From Halichoerus grypus (lineage: Eukaryota; Chordata; Mammalia; Carnivora; Phocidae): a stretch of DNA of 64,000 bases. The translations under genes were made by a program, and so were the position numbers. Below, in pieces: positions 41,155 to 52,799 of the stretch. The DNA is taken from NCBI RefSeq assembly GCF_964656455.1, contig NC_135717.1:11189033-11253032 (forward strand), given 5' to 3'. Each line of letters opens with the position of its first letter. Position 1 is the stretch's first letter. Below the pieces are notes generated by a model. The model saw nothing but the letters and a program-made list of their open reading frames with translations, had not been told where the DNA came from and made no database searches.

Positions 41155-42120
41155 GGCATTCCAACAAATTTATATTTTATGTCTGCTAAGTATGGGCCCC
41201 GGTCTAGGCACTTGGCATATGTCAGTGAACAAAACTCAGCAAGAGCCCGCCCCTATCTTGCAAAGCTTACATTCTAATGTAACAATAAACAGTAAAGATA
41301 TTATGTGATGTAGATAGTAAGCTGGGAGGGAATAAATGCTAGGAGGCAGGTAGACTAGAGGTAAGAGAGTTCTGGGGGGATTGCAATTTTAAATCAGGAT
41401 AGCCCTAATGAGAAGGTGAAATCTGAGCGAAGACTTAAAGGCAGACAGGAAGTTAGCTATGCAAGTACCAGGGAAAGCCCTCTAGGCAGAGGGAATAGCC
41501 AGTGCCAAGGCCCTGTGGCTGGTGCATGTCTGGCATGTTGAGGGACAACAGGAAGGCAGTGCAGCTGGAGGAAGCATGGGGAGGGATGAAGAGATGAGGC
41601 AGAGAAGTTATAGGGCCCAGGGTCCGGCACACTTTGTAGGGTCTTGTAGACCACTGTACAAGTTTGCTTTTGCTGTAAGCAAAATGAGGGGTCATTACGG
41701 GATTGTGAGCAGAGTGATCTTTTATTTATTTTTTATTTTTATTTTTATTTTTTTATTTTTTACTATTTTATTTTATTTATTTATTTGACAGAGAGAAAGA
41801 CAGCGAGAGAGGGAACACAAGCAGGGGGAGTGGGAAAGGGAGAAGCAGGCTTCCCGCTGAGCAGGGAGCCCGATGCGGGGCTCAATCCCAGGACCCTGAG
41901 ATCATGACCTGAGCCAAAGGCAGTCGCTTAACTGACTGAGCCACGCAGGCGCCCCCAGAGTGATCTTTTAAAGAGTCACTCTGGCTAATGTGAGGAGCAG
42001 AGCATTGCATTTATAGGGGTGAGCCAAAGACCGACACAGAGAAACAATCAGAGAGACTCCCAGGGGAGATGACCACAGAAGGATTGCAGAAAATCTTGCT
42101 GTAGTGCTTGCTTGCTCGTT
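41155..42120 (-). mobile_element. L2 LINE 3' region (antisense), split by a SINE
   Basis: 'gtgaacaaaactcagcaagagcccg', 'cttacattctaatg', 'gaaggtgaaatctgagcg', 'aggccctgtggctggtgcatgtctggcatgttgaggg', 'gtagggtcttgtagaccac', then past the SINE 'aagagtcactctggctaatgtgagg'. Well-preserved antisense L2. Confidence 0.82.
41725..41955 (-). mobile_element. CAN-SINE, young (antisense)
   Basis: Expanded (TTTTTA)n-like tail, ATTTATTTATTTGACAGAG, GAAGCAGGCTTCCCGCTG, head ending GACTGAGCCACGCAGG. Perfect 15-bp duplication cagagtgatctttta at 41710-41724 and 41956-41970. Confidence 0.97.
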
Positions 42121-43190
42121 TCTTGAGTGACTAGAAGTACAGATGGTCCACGGGCCCAGGCAATCAGAGCTGAGGGGCATGGTCCATCAGCGAGATCAGT
42201 GGTCCTGGTCACAGCTTGTCCCAGCCGAGAGATGCCATGTGAAGCCAGGAGCAGGGACATCAGAAGTGAATCAGGATGTGGAGTCCAAGGTGGGGCGGGT
42301 GCTCAGGATTCAAGACAGGTCTTGAGCAATGTCGGGGTGCCTGCGGGGCAGTCCCAGGTATGATGAAGTGGAGTCCATCTGTCTTAAAGGAGCAGGGCCA
42401 GGCCTTCTGCATGACCTTGGGGGAGTCATTTCGAAAGAATGGAAATGGACAAGTCGTAGGTATTACATGTGATCGCACCTGCAGATAGGCTTCATAACAT
42501 ATAAGGTATAAAGCTGTGATCACGGGGAGCCACTTAAAGTACTGGTGCTGAGGCTCCCTCCCCAGAAGTTTTGGTTTAATTGGCCTGGGTGGGGCCTGGG
42601 CACATTCTGTAAAACTCCCCAGGGGTTCATCCACATTCTGCATCATCTCCACCCTTTAAACAATCCTTGTACCCCTTCCTAGACCCCTTGCCAGCAGGGC
42701 CCCTGTTCCCTTCTGAAGATGAGACGGGCACTCATCTTCAGCTGGAAAGGCAGGAGAGAAGGGAAGGGCTTACTCTAAGCAGCAGTTGCGGGCAGGTGCA
42801 TGGGCATTAGAAAACAGCAGACCCAGGTTTTGCTAAGAATGTGTCTTCCCAAGAATCACCTAGTGTGGTTTTGCCAGCCGCCAAGATCATTGGCGACTGC
42901 TCGCCTGCTTGCAAATTTCCTGAAGCGGTCTTCTTCATCATACATGGATCCTGCAGCCCTTCCAGCGGTTAAGCCCCTAACTTCATTTTAGCAGGGACTT
43001 TACATAGAAACATAGGCAGTGGTTTCTCCTTTCCTAGCAGAACACTGGATGATGCCCCAAAGGATTCTGTCTTGCAGTCAGGCCTGAGCATCATTATTGC
43101 AAACCTTTGTAAACCTTTATGCCCAGGAGCTTTATTCTCCTGAGCCTAACCTGCCCCATCGCCTGTCACCTGTCGGAAGCCACCTGTGGT
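42121..43190. other. Unique sequence, no gene seen
   Basis: A 130-codon minus frame (42260-42652) has no recognised motif and overlaps shorter plus frames. No repeat identified. Confidence 0.38.
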
Positions 43191-43440
43191 GGATTGTTTG
43201 GGGGCCACAGAGTCTTCCCCTTCACAAGGCGAGCTGCTGATGCTTCCACCCAAAGGGAAGGCACTTTCTCTGTCTCCTTGAATATGGCCTGGCGACTAGC
43301 ATCGGCCCGTAAAACACGGTGGATGTGACTTTGTGTGAGCCCCAGAGCCTGAGGCTGCAGAGAGCTTGAAGCTCCGGCCTTTGCCTCTTGGGACGTCGAG
43401 TAGGAGACCCCCAGGTAGGAAGTCTAGCTTTCTGGCAAGA
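43191..43440 (+). mobile_element. Possible LTR-like relic
   Basis: 'gaatatggcctggcgactagcatcggcccgtaaaacacggtggatgtgac' resembles the MaLR-like 'GGCTGGCCTTGTGACTTGCTTTGGCCAA' pattern seen at 52.0 and 59.2 kb. Weak. Confidence 0.4.
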
Positions 43441-43453
43441 AACCTTATGGCCA

Positions 43454-43926
43454 TGTATGAGCTTCCTATTGGTGCTGTCACAAACTACCACGAACTCTGT
43501 GGCTTAAAACAGCACAGATTAATTAATTTATAGTTATGGAAGCCAGAATCCCAAAATCAGTCTCTTTAGGCTAAAATCAAAGTGTTGACAGACCTGCAAT
43601 CCTTCTGGAAGCTCTAGGGGAGAACACTATCCTTGATTTTTCCAGGGTCTGGAGGCTGCCTCGTTCCTTGGCTCATGGCCCCACATCACTCCATCCTATG
43701 TGTCTATCATCATATGGCCTCTTCTGACCCTGACCTTCTTACCTCCCCCTTATAAGAACACTTATGATAAACCTGGGACTCTGGGCGCACCTGGATAACC
43801 CAGGATAATCTCCCTATCTCTTAATTACATCTGCAAGATCCTTTTTTTGCCATTTAAGATAACATATTCCCAGGTTCTAGGGATGAGGACATGGATGTCT
43901 TTAGGGGGTCATTGTTCTGTCAACCA
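43454..43926 (-). mobile_element. MaLR (MLT1-type) solo LTR, antisense
   Basis: 'gcttcctattggtgctgtcacaaactaccacg', 'gtggcttaaaacagcacag', 'ggctaaaatcaaagtgttgacag', 'ataacccaggataatctccc', 'taattacatctgcaagatcc' and 'ggatgaggacatggatgtcttta' are in LTR order. Nearly complete. Confidence 0.88.
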
Positions 43927-43929
43927 TGG

Positions 43930-44405
43930 ATGGACATGAAAATTTGCATTTGGACTATAGGGAGCAAATGGACCACTGGCCCTATGTGTCATGCTCTGGA
44001 ATCTACCGCCATGTTAGCACAGAGGTCACGCCCCCAGACAGTGATTGAGTGCGACAGGATGCTAAGGCAGGCCCATTCCTGGGACACGTGAGACTCCTCT
44101 GATGGGATTCCCCATGAGCTTCATGGAAGCTTCCCTAGACCCTTGCTCTAAGTCCTGGCCTGCCCTACCTGCCCTTTCTCCTTTCTCTCCCATAGGCATT
44201 GACCAGCATCATGGTCTGATGGCTCTCCAGGCTCTTGGCTTCCCTTCCCATTTTTCCCTCACAGAAGTTTTCTCTAATAAACTTCTTGTATGTCAAATCC
44301 TGACTTGGCATCTGCTTGGAGGACCTGGACAAGAGCAAGTCTCACGGAGGGGTTCAAAATGCCCAGCCATTAGCCAGCGCTATTGTCCAGCCTGTGAGTG
44401 AGGCC
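43930..44405 (+). other. Unclassified; possible LTR end near 44262-44340
   Basis: 'gaagttttctctaataaacttcttgtatgtcaaatcctgac' followed by 'cttggaggacctgg' resembles a polyadenylation region of an LTR. Rest unassigned. Confidence 0.35.
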
Positions 44406-44411
44406 GGCATG

Positions 44412-44499
44412 GACCTTCTAGTCTTGCTGACCCTTCCATAAATCACAGCCCCGCTGACCTTCTAGTCTTGCTGACCCTTCCATAAATCACAGCCCCGCC
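44412..44499. repeat. 44-bp tandem duplication
   Basis: Two adjacent copies beginning gaccttctagtcttgctgac at 44412-44455 and 44456-44499, identical except for the final base. Not microsatellite-derived; recent. Confidence 0.97.
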
Positions 44500-46190
44500 A
44501 AGGCTTGAGGAGCCAGCGAATTAACCTCCCATCCAATGCATGGGGAGTGTAATTGTTCTAAGTCACTACCTTTTGGGGGTGTAGAAAGGCTATCACACCA
44601 CAGAAGAAGATTTAGAGAAAATAAGAACAAAAAATTAAACTGTCGGAAAGCAGGATTTTGTGTGATCAAGAGTAGTGTGACGAGGCCAGCTCGTGCCAAG
44701 GAATCCTGCCCGGGCTCTCAGCCAATGTTCCCGGGCCAAGCTGTCTTTCCGTGACCCGCTTCTGTCTCCTTGACCTTGCACTACAGATCCATCATATGGC
44801 CATGTTCACACTTTGATTCTGGCCTCCCTAAGTCCCACCTTTGGATTCTGGCCCTGCCTCTCACTGGGGTCTTTGGTGCCCACCCATTCCCGCCTTATCA
44901 ATTACTCTCAGACTTGGGCGTTATAGTGAAATTCTCACATTCTTGTTCTATCCTTTGTGCTGCCTGCCTATCTCTTCAATCTCTCTGGTCTGGTGCTGGG
45001 CTTCATCCTCTGATTCCATCCCCCATCAGATGCCCAGGAAAATCTTTGCATCAAGGAGTTGGCATCATGGCTGAGCTTTGGGGCTGGAACCCGGCCCCCC
45101 AGACTGTGGTCCTTTCCTTGTCAACATCGTACTGTCTTCTGCAACCCGAAGCCCGGCTTCTGATGCCCTCCTGGGTACCACTCATCTTCCATGTGTTCTT
45201 TCCTGCTAACCTGTTTTCCAGCACATCAGGACAGCACTGACTGAGATTTTCAACTTCTGCCAGCCAGTAGCATGCTGCTGGACTCAGACGCCTCTCTCTG
45301 CCTGACCCCACAGCATCGCAGCCTTTCCCAAGTCAGCAGTTACTTCTTCCAAAGGATTACCGTGGCCTTTCCCCGCCAGGGGGGGATTATACCCGCAGCA
45401 GAAGTTATTAACTCGAGAATCCTTTGAGTAGGGGGGTTGTGCCTGAAACGGTTTTCAGGTGGCAAGAATGCACTTGATGCGTGGGGAGGCATTTTCTATT
45501 TGAGAAGACAAATTTAAATCCTTTTTCTGCACTGCAGTAAATAAAAAAGCTGTAGTATTAAAAAGCACTAGGGAAAACTAGCTCTTAGGGGGAGAAATGA
45601 ATACTTTTCAATCATGGGGAAACAAAGGCACAGAGAAGGCAATGTCACGAATATAAGACGCTCCTTTTTTGTTTGTTTGCTTTTGGGAAATAAGATGTCC
45701 TAGAGATGCCACGTGATGGGATATCTATTAGTACTTGTCTTGACACAAAGCATTTTTTTATCTTAAACTCCCTTTATACCTCTTTAGGGTATTTAAAGAG
45801 ATGGTGTTAAACAGGTCCGGTACTAAAATGTCTACAGGACTCCTCTTTAAACTTTCTCAGGGCTCTTTAAGGAAGGTCTGTTATTGGCCAAGAGCCTCGT
45901 GCTGGGAGTGCTGCTTCCATGGTGAGGTTGGGGGCAGGAAGCATTTGGACTCTTCATGAACAGCCACTGACATGGGATCTTTATTTCTTAATTTCTTAAT
46001 CACAGTTTTTCTCCAGCGTCTTCCATATTGCCTGGCAGGATAGGATTAATTTAAATAAATGTTGAGGAAATTGAATGAAAGACCATTTTTCTCATACTGA
46101 CTTAATATGTGTTTCGAGTCTCCTGACAAGACTGGCCAGTTATATTTAAATGACCCAAGGTGCCTTCAGAACAATAAGCAATACTATTGA
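44500..46190. other. Unique sequence, no gene seen
   Basis: A 156-codon plus frame (44770-45240) has no recognised domain. 45330-46100 is repeat-poor and AT-rich with CTGCACTGCAGTAAATAAAAAAGC. Confidence 0.4.
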
Positions 46191-47600
46191 GTCTATGGAT
46201 TGACCATGTATTTATTGTGTGTCTATTATGTGCAAAAAGTCATCTAATACACAGCAGAGAGTGGTTTGAATGTGAATTTACTGCTTTGAACTCAGGCACT
46301 GTTTAACACTCTTAATTATGGGAATACATTCAAACACTTTTTCTATTTAAAGTTGAATTTAGGGATTAATGGGGTATTGAAGAGATTTCTACCAAGTAGT
46401 GAGCTTCTGAGAACTAGACACATCTGAGTAGATGGCCGATGACCACCTGGACAGACTACTATATGAGGGAGGTGAAAGCCAATTGGAGGAAAAATCTATT
46501 CCAAAACAAAGTTTCTGAGATTATAAGGAGTAAGGAGTGATCTTTTAGCTACCTTCTATAAGGCTTAAAGTTATCCTATCTTGTTTGATCTTTGGTAAAG
46601 ACTTTGACCATCATCCTTGACTTGAAATATCAGGAGATGTTGATGGTATTAATGTGGAATCATGATGTGCCAGCTCCCTAGTCACTCATCATAATGACTT
46701 TATGAAGGAGATATACTCTCTGGGGACAAAGCAAAGGAAAGTGGTGGATATGATCTGGGCTTGGACACCGGACCCTGATACGGAGCTCTGGTGAGTTCCC
46801 CTGGATCACATGAAAAAGCATTTATCCTAAGTTCTTAGGCACAAATGTCTACACATTAGAGCCCAGTGCCCTACACTGGTCAGTCCAAATGGAGAATCAA
46901 TCCCAGGACATGGTCACTAAATGTACCAATGCCTTCCCTACCTGGCTGACACCTAGGGGAATAACAGGGCACAGAGGACTACCTGGGCTTGCTCTCAATT
47001 GGACCCTCTGGCATGGAAGAAGAACAGAGGCAGGCCTTTCTTTCTAGGCTTAAGATTTGCAGAGCAGAGATAGAAGAGAGTTGATAAAGGAGAAGGCCAG
47101 AGAGAGCAAGTCATAGCCATGTGAATAAATTTGCAAGGATCATCAGGCAATGTGCCCAGTCAATGCCCTGGTATACGATTCATCTAGATTCCCTCCTCCA
47201 CCCTGGTTGGGGGACTGGGGGGGGCGGGGATGAGGCATGATTTAGGTTCAAATTACTGGCCACAACTAATGAGGTGGAATGAAGTAAGAATAAATGTAAA
47301 CTTCTCCACTTAAGCTCTGAATACAGTTGCATACATATCAAATTGGGACCTTTGCCAAATTCAGAGTTTTTGACGGGCTCACAGGGCTATCGTTCTGATG
47401 CCTCCCTGGTGTATAGGCCATCTTCACTTGCCCTGGTGAGATGACATTAGTTTTGAATGATGTGTTGTACAAGGAACCCAGACAACCTATAGATTGTTAA
47501 GAGGCAATTAATAAACGGTATAGGAATTGAATTAGAAAGTGGCTATTTTTTTTTAATAGCTCACATTCTAGGATTTCAAGGTTCTGAAAATTTTATCTAA
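46191..47600. other. Unique sequence, no gene seen
   Basis: 46200-46310 may be a very old MIR ('tattgtgtgtctattatgtgc'). Almost no open frames longer than 60 codons occur. A G-rich run lies at 47210-47230. Confidence 0.4.
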
Positions 47601-47604
47601 AGGG

Positions 47605-47840
47605 CATTGGGTTTGTTGAATTCCTATCATGTGCTCTGTGGTAGACAGACGCTGTGTATGCATTATTCATTTTGACCCTTGGGGCCATTGTCCCTGTTTT
47701 ACAGATGAGGACATCAGGCTTCGAGACACTAGTTCTAGGTGATTTCTCTGCAGTCCCACAGTGAATGCGCAGCAAAGCAGGATTTGCTTCTCCATTCTAT
47801 CCAACTCAGAAGTGCATGCTGCTCTACTACATCAAGCATT
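47605..47840 (-). mobile_element. MIR SINE (antisense)
   Basis: 'ttgaattcctatcatgtgctctgtgg', 'gcattattcattttgacccttgggg', 'ccctgttttacagatgaggacatcagg', 'gcagtcccacagtgaatgcgcagcaaagcaggatttg' cover nearly the full antisense MIR. Confidence 0.85.
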
Positions 47841-48394
47841 TAACATTCTGTGATTTTAAGATTCTGTGCTTCGGTGATCCTAAAGAATGATTCTAAAGGT
47901 GCAGAGTTCCAAGATTCTGCAGACTGGCTGGAAAAGAGTGGCATGGGTGGGAGGACAGAGGGAACATGAGGTGGTAGGAAGAGCAGAGAAATTACAAAGG
48001 TGATCATTCACCGAACAAAGCATTCCTGTTTATTTCTCTGCATTTCTACCAGGCAGGCATGTGACCTGAGAACAACTCCCTTGTGAGCCAGGGTTTTTCT
48101 CATTTCCTGGCTCCTAATCTAATAGAAATGTCTAAACTAGTTGGCCGGCTCTGCCAGGGAGAGGGAAACAACAATCTAGGATCAATCATTGTATTTGAAA
48201 CTGCATCTGCAGAAAAGATGTCAGGAAGGGGCAGGGCGGGGACGAAGCTCTGTTTATCCCAGTGCTTCTCCGGGCTACCACTGGCCCATCTCTTGGTCTC
48301 TTCGCTGCACCCGGAAGAAGGGGTCAGGCAAGAGCTTCCAGAGGGGAGTCTGGCTGGGGTGCTAAGCTTCTGCCAGTTGCCAGTTGAGTCTCTG
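47841..48394. other. Unique sequence
   Basis: Starts with a TTCTGTGATTTTAAGATTCTGTG slippage-like patch. An 111-codon plus frame (48083-48418) has no recognised motif and runs into a SINE. Confidence 0.38.
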
Positions 48395-48404
48395 CCTTTC
48401 TTAA

Positions 48405-48613
48405 ATGAATATTTTTAAAGACTTATTTATTTATTAGAGAGAGGGGGGAGGGACAGAGAGAGAGGGAGAGAGAATCTTAAGCAGACTCTGTGCTGAGCAT
48501 GGAGCCCGACATAGGGTTCGATCTCAAGACCCTGAGATCATGACCCTGAGATCATGACCTGAGCTGAAACCAAGAGTTGGATGCTTCACCGACTGCACCA
48601 CCCAGGCGCCCCA
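48405..48613 (-). mobile_element. CAN-SINE with internal 14-bp duplication (antisense)
   Basis: AAAGACTTATTTATTTATTAGAG, AATCTTAAGCAGACTCTG, antisense head ending CTGCACCACCCAGGCGCCCC. gaccctgagatcat is repeated in tandem at 48528-48541 and 48542-48555. Flanks cctttcttaa / cctttcttta. Confidence 0.94.
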
Positions 48614-48864
48614 CCTTTCTTTAGAACTGGATTCACTGCCTGTTTGTTGCCAACCCTAGGGCTAGACCTTCAGTGTCCAGGATGCAGTCTAAAAGACTCT
48701 TTAAGGCATTAAACAAAATAATATCTGAGTCAGAGCTCCCAGGAGTTTTCTGAAGCTCCAGTTATCCTTATTGGACAATCAGGGCAAGTCCTTCCCCAGT
48801 TGGGATCCATGTGGCAGAGTCCTTAAAACACCCATGCAAAATAGTTTTTTTCTATTTGTAATTT
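48614..48864. other. Unique sequence
   Basis: Nothing recognised between the SINE and a short L1 end. Confidence 0.35.
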
Positions 48865-48998
48865 TTTTTATTAAGTTCAATTAGCCAACATATAGTACAT
48901 CATTTATTTTTGATGTAGTGTTCAATGATTCATTATTTGTTATAGCACCCAGTGCTCATCATGTCCTGTGCCCTCCTTAATGTCCATCACCTGGTTCC
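48865..48998 (-). mobile_element. Short carnivoran L1 3' end (antisense)
   Basis: T run, 'aagttcaattagccaacatatagtacatc', 'gatgtagtgttcaatgattc', 'cacccagtgctcatcatgtcc'. Perfect 11-bp duplication atttgtaattt at 48854-48864 and 48999-49009. About 134 bp long. Confidence 0.95.
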
Positions 48999-49339
48999 AT
49001 TTGTAATTTAAAGGATGGCTACTGGGAATCAACCAGCATGTGGGTGGAGCCTTACCCCGTCCCAGCTACAAATGAAAGCCACAGAATCTATCAGTGGCCA
49101 GTCACCTAAAGTGCTGACCCCCAGGAGGCAGATATGTCATATGTCCAATGAAAAGCCTGCCTTGTCCTTAGATGTTTAAGACTATCACATGCAATTCTTA
49201 ACCAAACTATAAACTCTACTCAGATTTCACCAGATTTCTCACTAATGTCCTTTTTCTCAACTCAAGATTGCATTTAGCTAGTTTTATTAATTTAATTCTT
49301 CCTGCATCTTTATTGAAGTATAATTGGTTATATAAGATG

Positions 49340-49585
49340 GTAACATTAGGGGAAGCTGGATGAAGGGTCTACAGAAACTCTCACCTAGGGCTGGGATTGG
49401 GGTGGGGATGGGAATGTTGACTGTAGAGGAGCATGAGGGAACATTCTGGGTCAATAGGAATGTTATACATTTTTATTATGGTGGTGGTTACTTAGATGTA
49501 TACATTTGTCAAAACTCATCAAACGGCATATTTAAAATAAGCATATTTAATTGTATGCAAATTATACCTCAAGAAAGCTGATATT
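49340..49585 (+). mobile_element. L1 3' UTR end (sense)
   Basis: 'ggggaagctggatgaagggt', 'gttatacatttttattatggtggtggttacttagatg', 'catttgtcaaaactcatcaaacgg' and 'gcaaattatacctcaagaaagctga' are the sense L1M 3' terminus. A short antisense L1-like word precedes it (49300-49337). Confidence 0.78.
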
Positions 49586-49744
49586 CAAAAATCTGATATT
49601 TTTTAAATCTTACATTTTTAAATGTAAGTTTACATCACCCCCATATATAAAATCCTCCAATGACTTCCCATTACACATTAAATAAAATCCAAACTCGGAA
49701 AACAAACAAACTTAAAATAACATAAATCAAATGGCTCTGATAAA

Positions 49745-49935
49745 ATGTTGGTTAAGATCCTTAAGATACAAAGGGCTCTTACTAACCAATAAAAAAATGG
49801 GCCTGGGTCATGAATGGGCAATTTAAAAGGAAATAAAAATGGTTTAATAACATTTGAAAAGAAGCTTAACCCTATTAATAATAAAATAAATTAATTGGTA
49901 ACAAACGAAAGATTATCATGAAATGGTTTGTTGGA
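49745..49935 (+). mobile_element. L1 ORF2-end fragment (sense)
   Basis: 'caaagggctcttactaaccaataaaaaaatgggcc', 'gaatgggcaatttaaaaggaaataaaaatgg' and 'gaaaagaagcttaaccctatt' follow L1M text. Diverged. Confidence 0.65.
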
Positions 49936-51215
49936 TGCTTGAAGCAAATAGTAAGGCTTCCTCAACAACCCTGCATTTTAGGAGCTCGCCAAGTCCCTTT
50001 CTATTAGGATTTTCTTTTTCTTGCTTCCTAGTCAATATCTCCAGTGAAATGAAGTGTCAAAGAAAAATTATGTTTAACTAGATGTTACCGTGTTGCTCAG
50101 ACTTTTTGGCAGAGACCACAAAGGCTGAGAACAGCATGAGAGGTGCCAAGTACATAAGGATCCTTAATTAAGGTCCCAGACCACGTGCAGGACATACTGA
50201 GAGATCATGAAACTGCTTCAGCTCACGGTGGTCCCACAACACAGACTATGTAGGAATCGATTCAAGACGATGTGAATGATTTCTCTGGAGAGAGTCATCA
50301 TTGTGTCCTGCCTCTCCTCCCCATGGGGTCCTCAGGTCAGGAGAGAGGGGCTGGAAGAGAACCACCTGCAGCCATTCTTTATGACTCTGGAGTTGGAGAC
50401 ACAGGAAACTAGATGCTTGATCCACTTGGGCTTGAGGGGCTATGGGGATGGGCTTAAACTCACACCGCCTTCCCCAAGGCAAAGATGGGACTGGACTGGA
50501 ATGGTCTGTGTGTCCAGAGTGTGCAAGGCAAAGCCTGGGGAGGTCTCTGTGTGCCAGATGGAGATGTGCTAAGAGGACAGTAGAGACAAGTAACTCCAAC
50601 AGAAGGTAGACTGCAAGAGTAGACAAGAGAGCTGTGAGTAGCCAGAGGGAGGAGGCATTGCCATTAAGGGACGTGCAGACAAGAGGGATTCCTGGTGATG
50701 GGGGAGGTCTCCAAAGAACTCTCAAGGGCCCCCCATGAATTAGAGGATTGCCACACCCAGAAGGCTCAATGACAATCACAATCGTATCCTTCAAACAAGA
50801 ACTTCCCTGTCCCTTGTCTCACCTCCTTAATCCTTTGTAAACCTGGAGGGACCCAAAGTACAGTCAGAAAGTGGTGGGTTGAATAAGAGGGACAGAGGCG
50901 ACCATCCACTGCACTCCTGTCAGGTAAGGGCTGATCTGGGGGAAGGAAGATGATAGGATTCTAGACTGAGTTTTTAAAAATACCTAGAAAATGACATTCT
51001 TTGTTATCATGGCTTTTTTGTTGTTGTTGTTTTTGTTTGTGTGTTTGTTTGGTCTGAAAATGATTCGGGGGGCGGGGCATCTGATTACCCTAGACTGACC
51101 TGAAAAACTGAAGGACCTAACTAAAATTCCATGTAGTGTGAGTGGAGATGGAAAACAAGGGTCAGAGTTGAAACTTAAAGTTCATTGGCAGACAGAATAA
51201 TGTTGCTTTCTGTCT
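49936..51215. other. Unique sequence with 182-codon open frame
   Basis: The minus frame 50794-50246 has a hydrophobic stretch (SLWLLTALLSTLAVYLLLEL, then more non-polar residues) but no signal-peptide context at its N-terminus and no recognised family. The stretch is leucine-rich because the plus strand is GA-rich. Treated as chance. A (GTT)n-like patch lies at 51022-51050. Confidence 0.35.
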
Positions 51216-51480
51216 ACACAGAAGTCTAGTCTAATGATGAAACCTAATATGTAGGAGGCTTTAAAATGACAAATAAATAAGAAAATAAATAAGTGCACCA
51301 TAAATCAAGAAGCTACATTAATCATATAATTGGGGCATAAGACATGCAGCTTTTATATACGAGAAGAACTATTAGCACAAGCTCATGCCCCCCTCCTGCT
51401 TCCTGAGTCGTTGTGTGGATGAAATATTCTAAATGAACATTTAGGCCACCTTAGGCAGAATCTCAAAATGTCCCTATTAT
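51216..51480. other. Possible conserved non-coding element
   Basis: AT-rich repeat-free text with ACATTAATCATATAATTGGG, AAATAAATAAGTGCACC and TTTTATATACGAG. Homeodomain-like words; no open frame. Confidence 0.28.
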
Positions 51481-51985
51481 ACTCTCATAATGCCAAACAC
51501 CACTGGAAATGTTCTGTTCATGGTGTTACATTCAATACCCTATCATTGATTTCTGTAAGGAGTATAATAAGGTTTTTCACAGAACACAGCTTATCAAAGC
51601 TTTGGTGTGTGCAAAAACACACCACAGCCATATTTTTTCTCCTTGTTGCCTAGAATTTCTAGGGAACCTTAGTCTTCCTATTTAATGAGAAATTCAGAAT
51701 TCACCCCATTGGTCGAAAGAAGCCATTGTTTTCGTGTCAAGAGATTTTGTGTTTCCTGGGTGTCATTATACAAATGGCAGAGAGTTACTCCCATAGCTCA
51801 CCTGCCAAACCCTGCCCTGCAGATGAGATCCATCTCAGCTTTTCTTCTCTTGCATACAAAGTTGGCCAGTAACAGCTTATAATACCTGTATCTGGCATGT
51901 GTCTCCCCTACCTGGTCAGCCCCTCCCTCCTCTTTCCCTTGCTATATGTGGTACCTTTCAAAACTGTTTTTCACATGAGTTGACA
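51481..51985. other. Unique sequence, no gene seen
   Basis: Frames of 61-65 codons only. Nothing recognised. Confidence 0.35.
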
Positions 51986-51989
51986 CTCT

Positions 51990-52455
51990 ACCCATCAAGT
52001 TTAATGGCCTTCCCCTTGAATATGAGCTGGTCTTAGCGAGTCACTTTTCACAACAGAATATGACAGAAGTGATGCTATGTGATATCCAGGGCTAGGTCAT
52101 AAAAGGTGATACAGCATCAGTCTAGACTGTCTCTTGGGACACTCGCTCTTGGAATCCAGCTACCATGCTGGATCTTAGCCCATACAGGAAAATCATATGG
52201 AGGTGTTCTGGCCAATAGCAGGGCGGAGGTCCCAGCTCAAAATCAGCATTGAGCACCAGGCATGTGAATGAAGAAGGCTTCCACGTGAGTTCAGCCCAGC
52301 CATGGTCTAACTGCAACCACATGAGAAACCTTGAGTGGGAACCACCCAACTAAGCGCAGTTCCATGAGATATACCAGTATGTGACTGCGGTTGTTTCATG
52401 CCACGAAACGTAGGGTGGTTTGCAACACAACTGTAGATAATCGGAACATGATCAA
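51990..52455 (+). mobile_element. MaLR-like solo LTR
   Basis: 'ttgaatatgagctggtcttagcgagtcac', 'cagaatatgacagaagtgatgctatgtg', 'ctgtctcttgggacactcgctcttggaatccagc', 'ggaggtgttctggccaatagc' and 'gggtggtttgcaacacaactgtagataatcgga' keep LTR order. Exact family uncertain. Confidence 0.7.
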
Positions 52456-52539
52456 AGCACTAGTAGGGAACATTAAAAATGTGTGTTCTCTGTGAAACAC
52501 TATTTCCATTCTGAGTTATGTATTTTTCCATCTCTTTAT

Positions 52540-52615
52540 TTGTTTGTTTGTTTGTTTTGAGTTTTTATTTTAATTCCAGTTAGTTAACATATAGTGTTAT
52601 ATTAGTTTCAGATTA
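52540..52615 (-). mobile_element. L1 3' end fragment (antisense)
   Basis: (TTTG)n tail then 'tttattttaattccagttagttaacatatagtgttatattagtttcag', the antisense carnivoran L1 3' terminus. Confidence 0.85.
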
Positions 52616-52719
52616 TGCCCTGTGATTTAGAATCCAAATGGAAATAACTTTATGCAAAGAGTGATTTTTTTAATAGTAAAATATTGAGAAGAACCATTTC
52701 TCTATTACTGAGCACTTGG

Positions 52720-52798
52720 GCTACATTACTATCCCAAAGTCATACAATGAAATACTATGAAATGCAATGGAATACTAGGAAGCCATTAAAATGTCTAG
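52720..52798 (+). mobile_element. Possible L1 fragment (sense)
   Basis: 'gcaatggaatactaggaagccattaaaatg' resembles the L1 3' text 'AATGGAATACTATGCAGCCATTAAAA'. Confidence 0.5.
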
Positions 52799-52799
52799 G

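Noticed and set aside
44770..45240. 156-codon plus-strand frame with hydrophobic parts
   Set aside because: No recognised family, overlapped by shorter frames on both strands, no exon signals.
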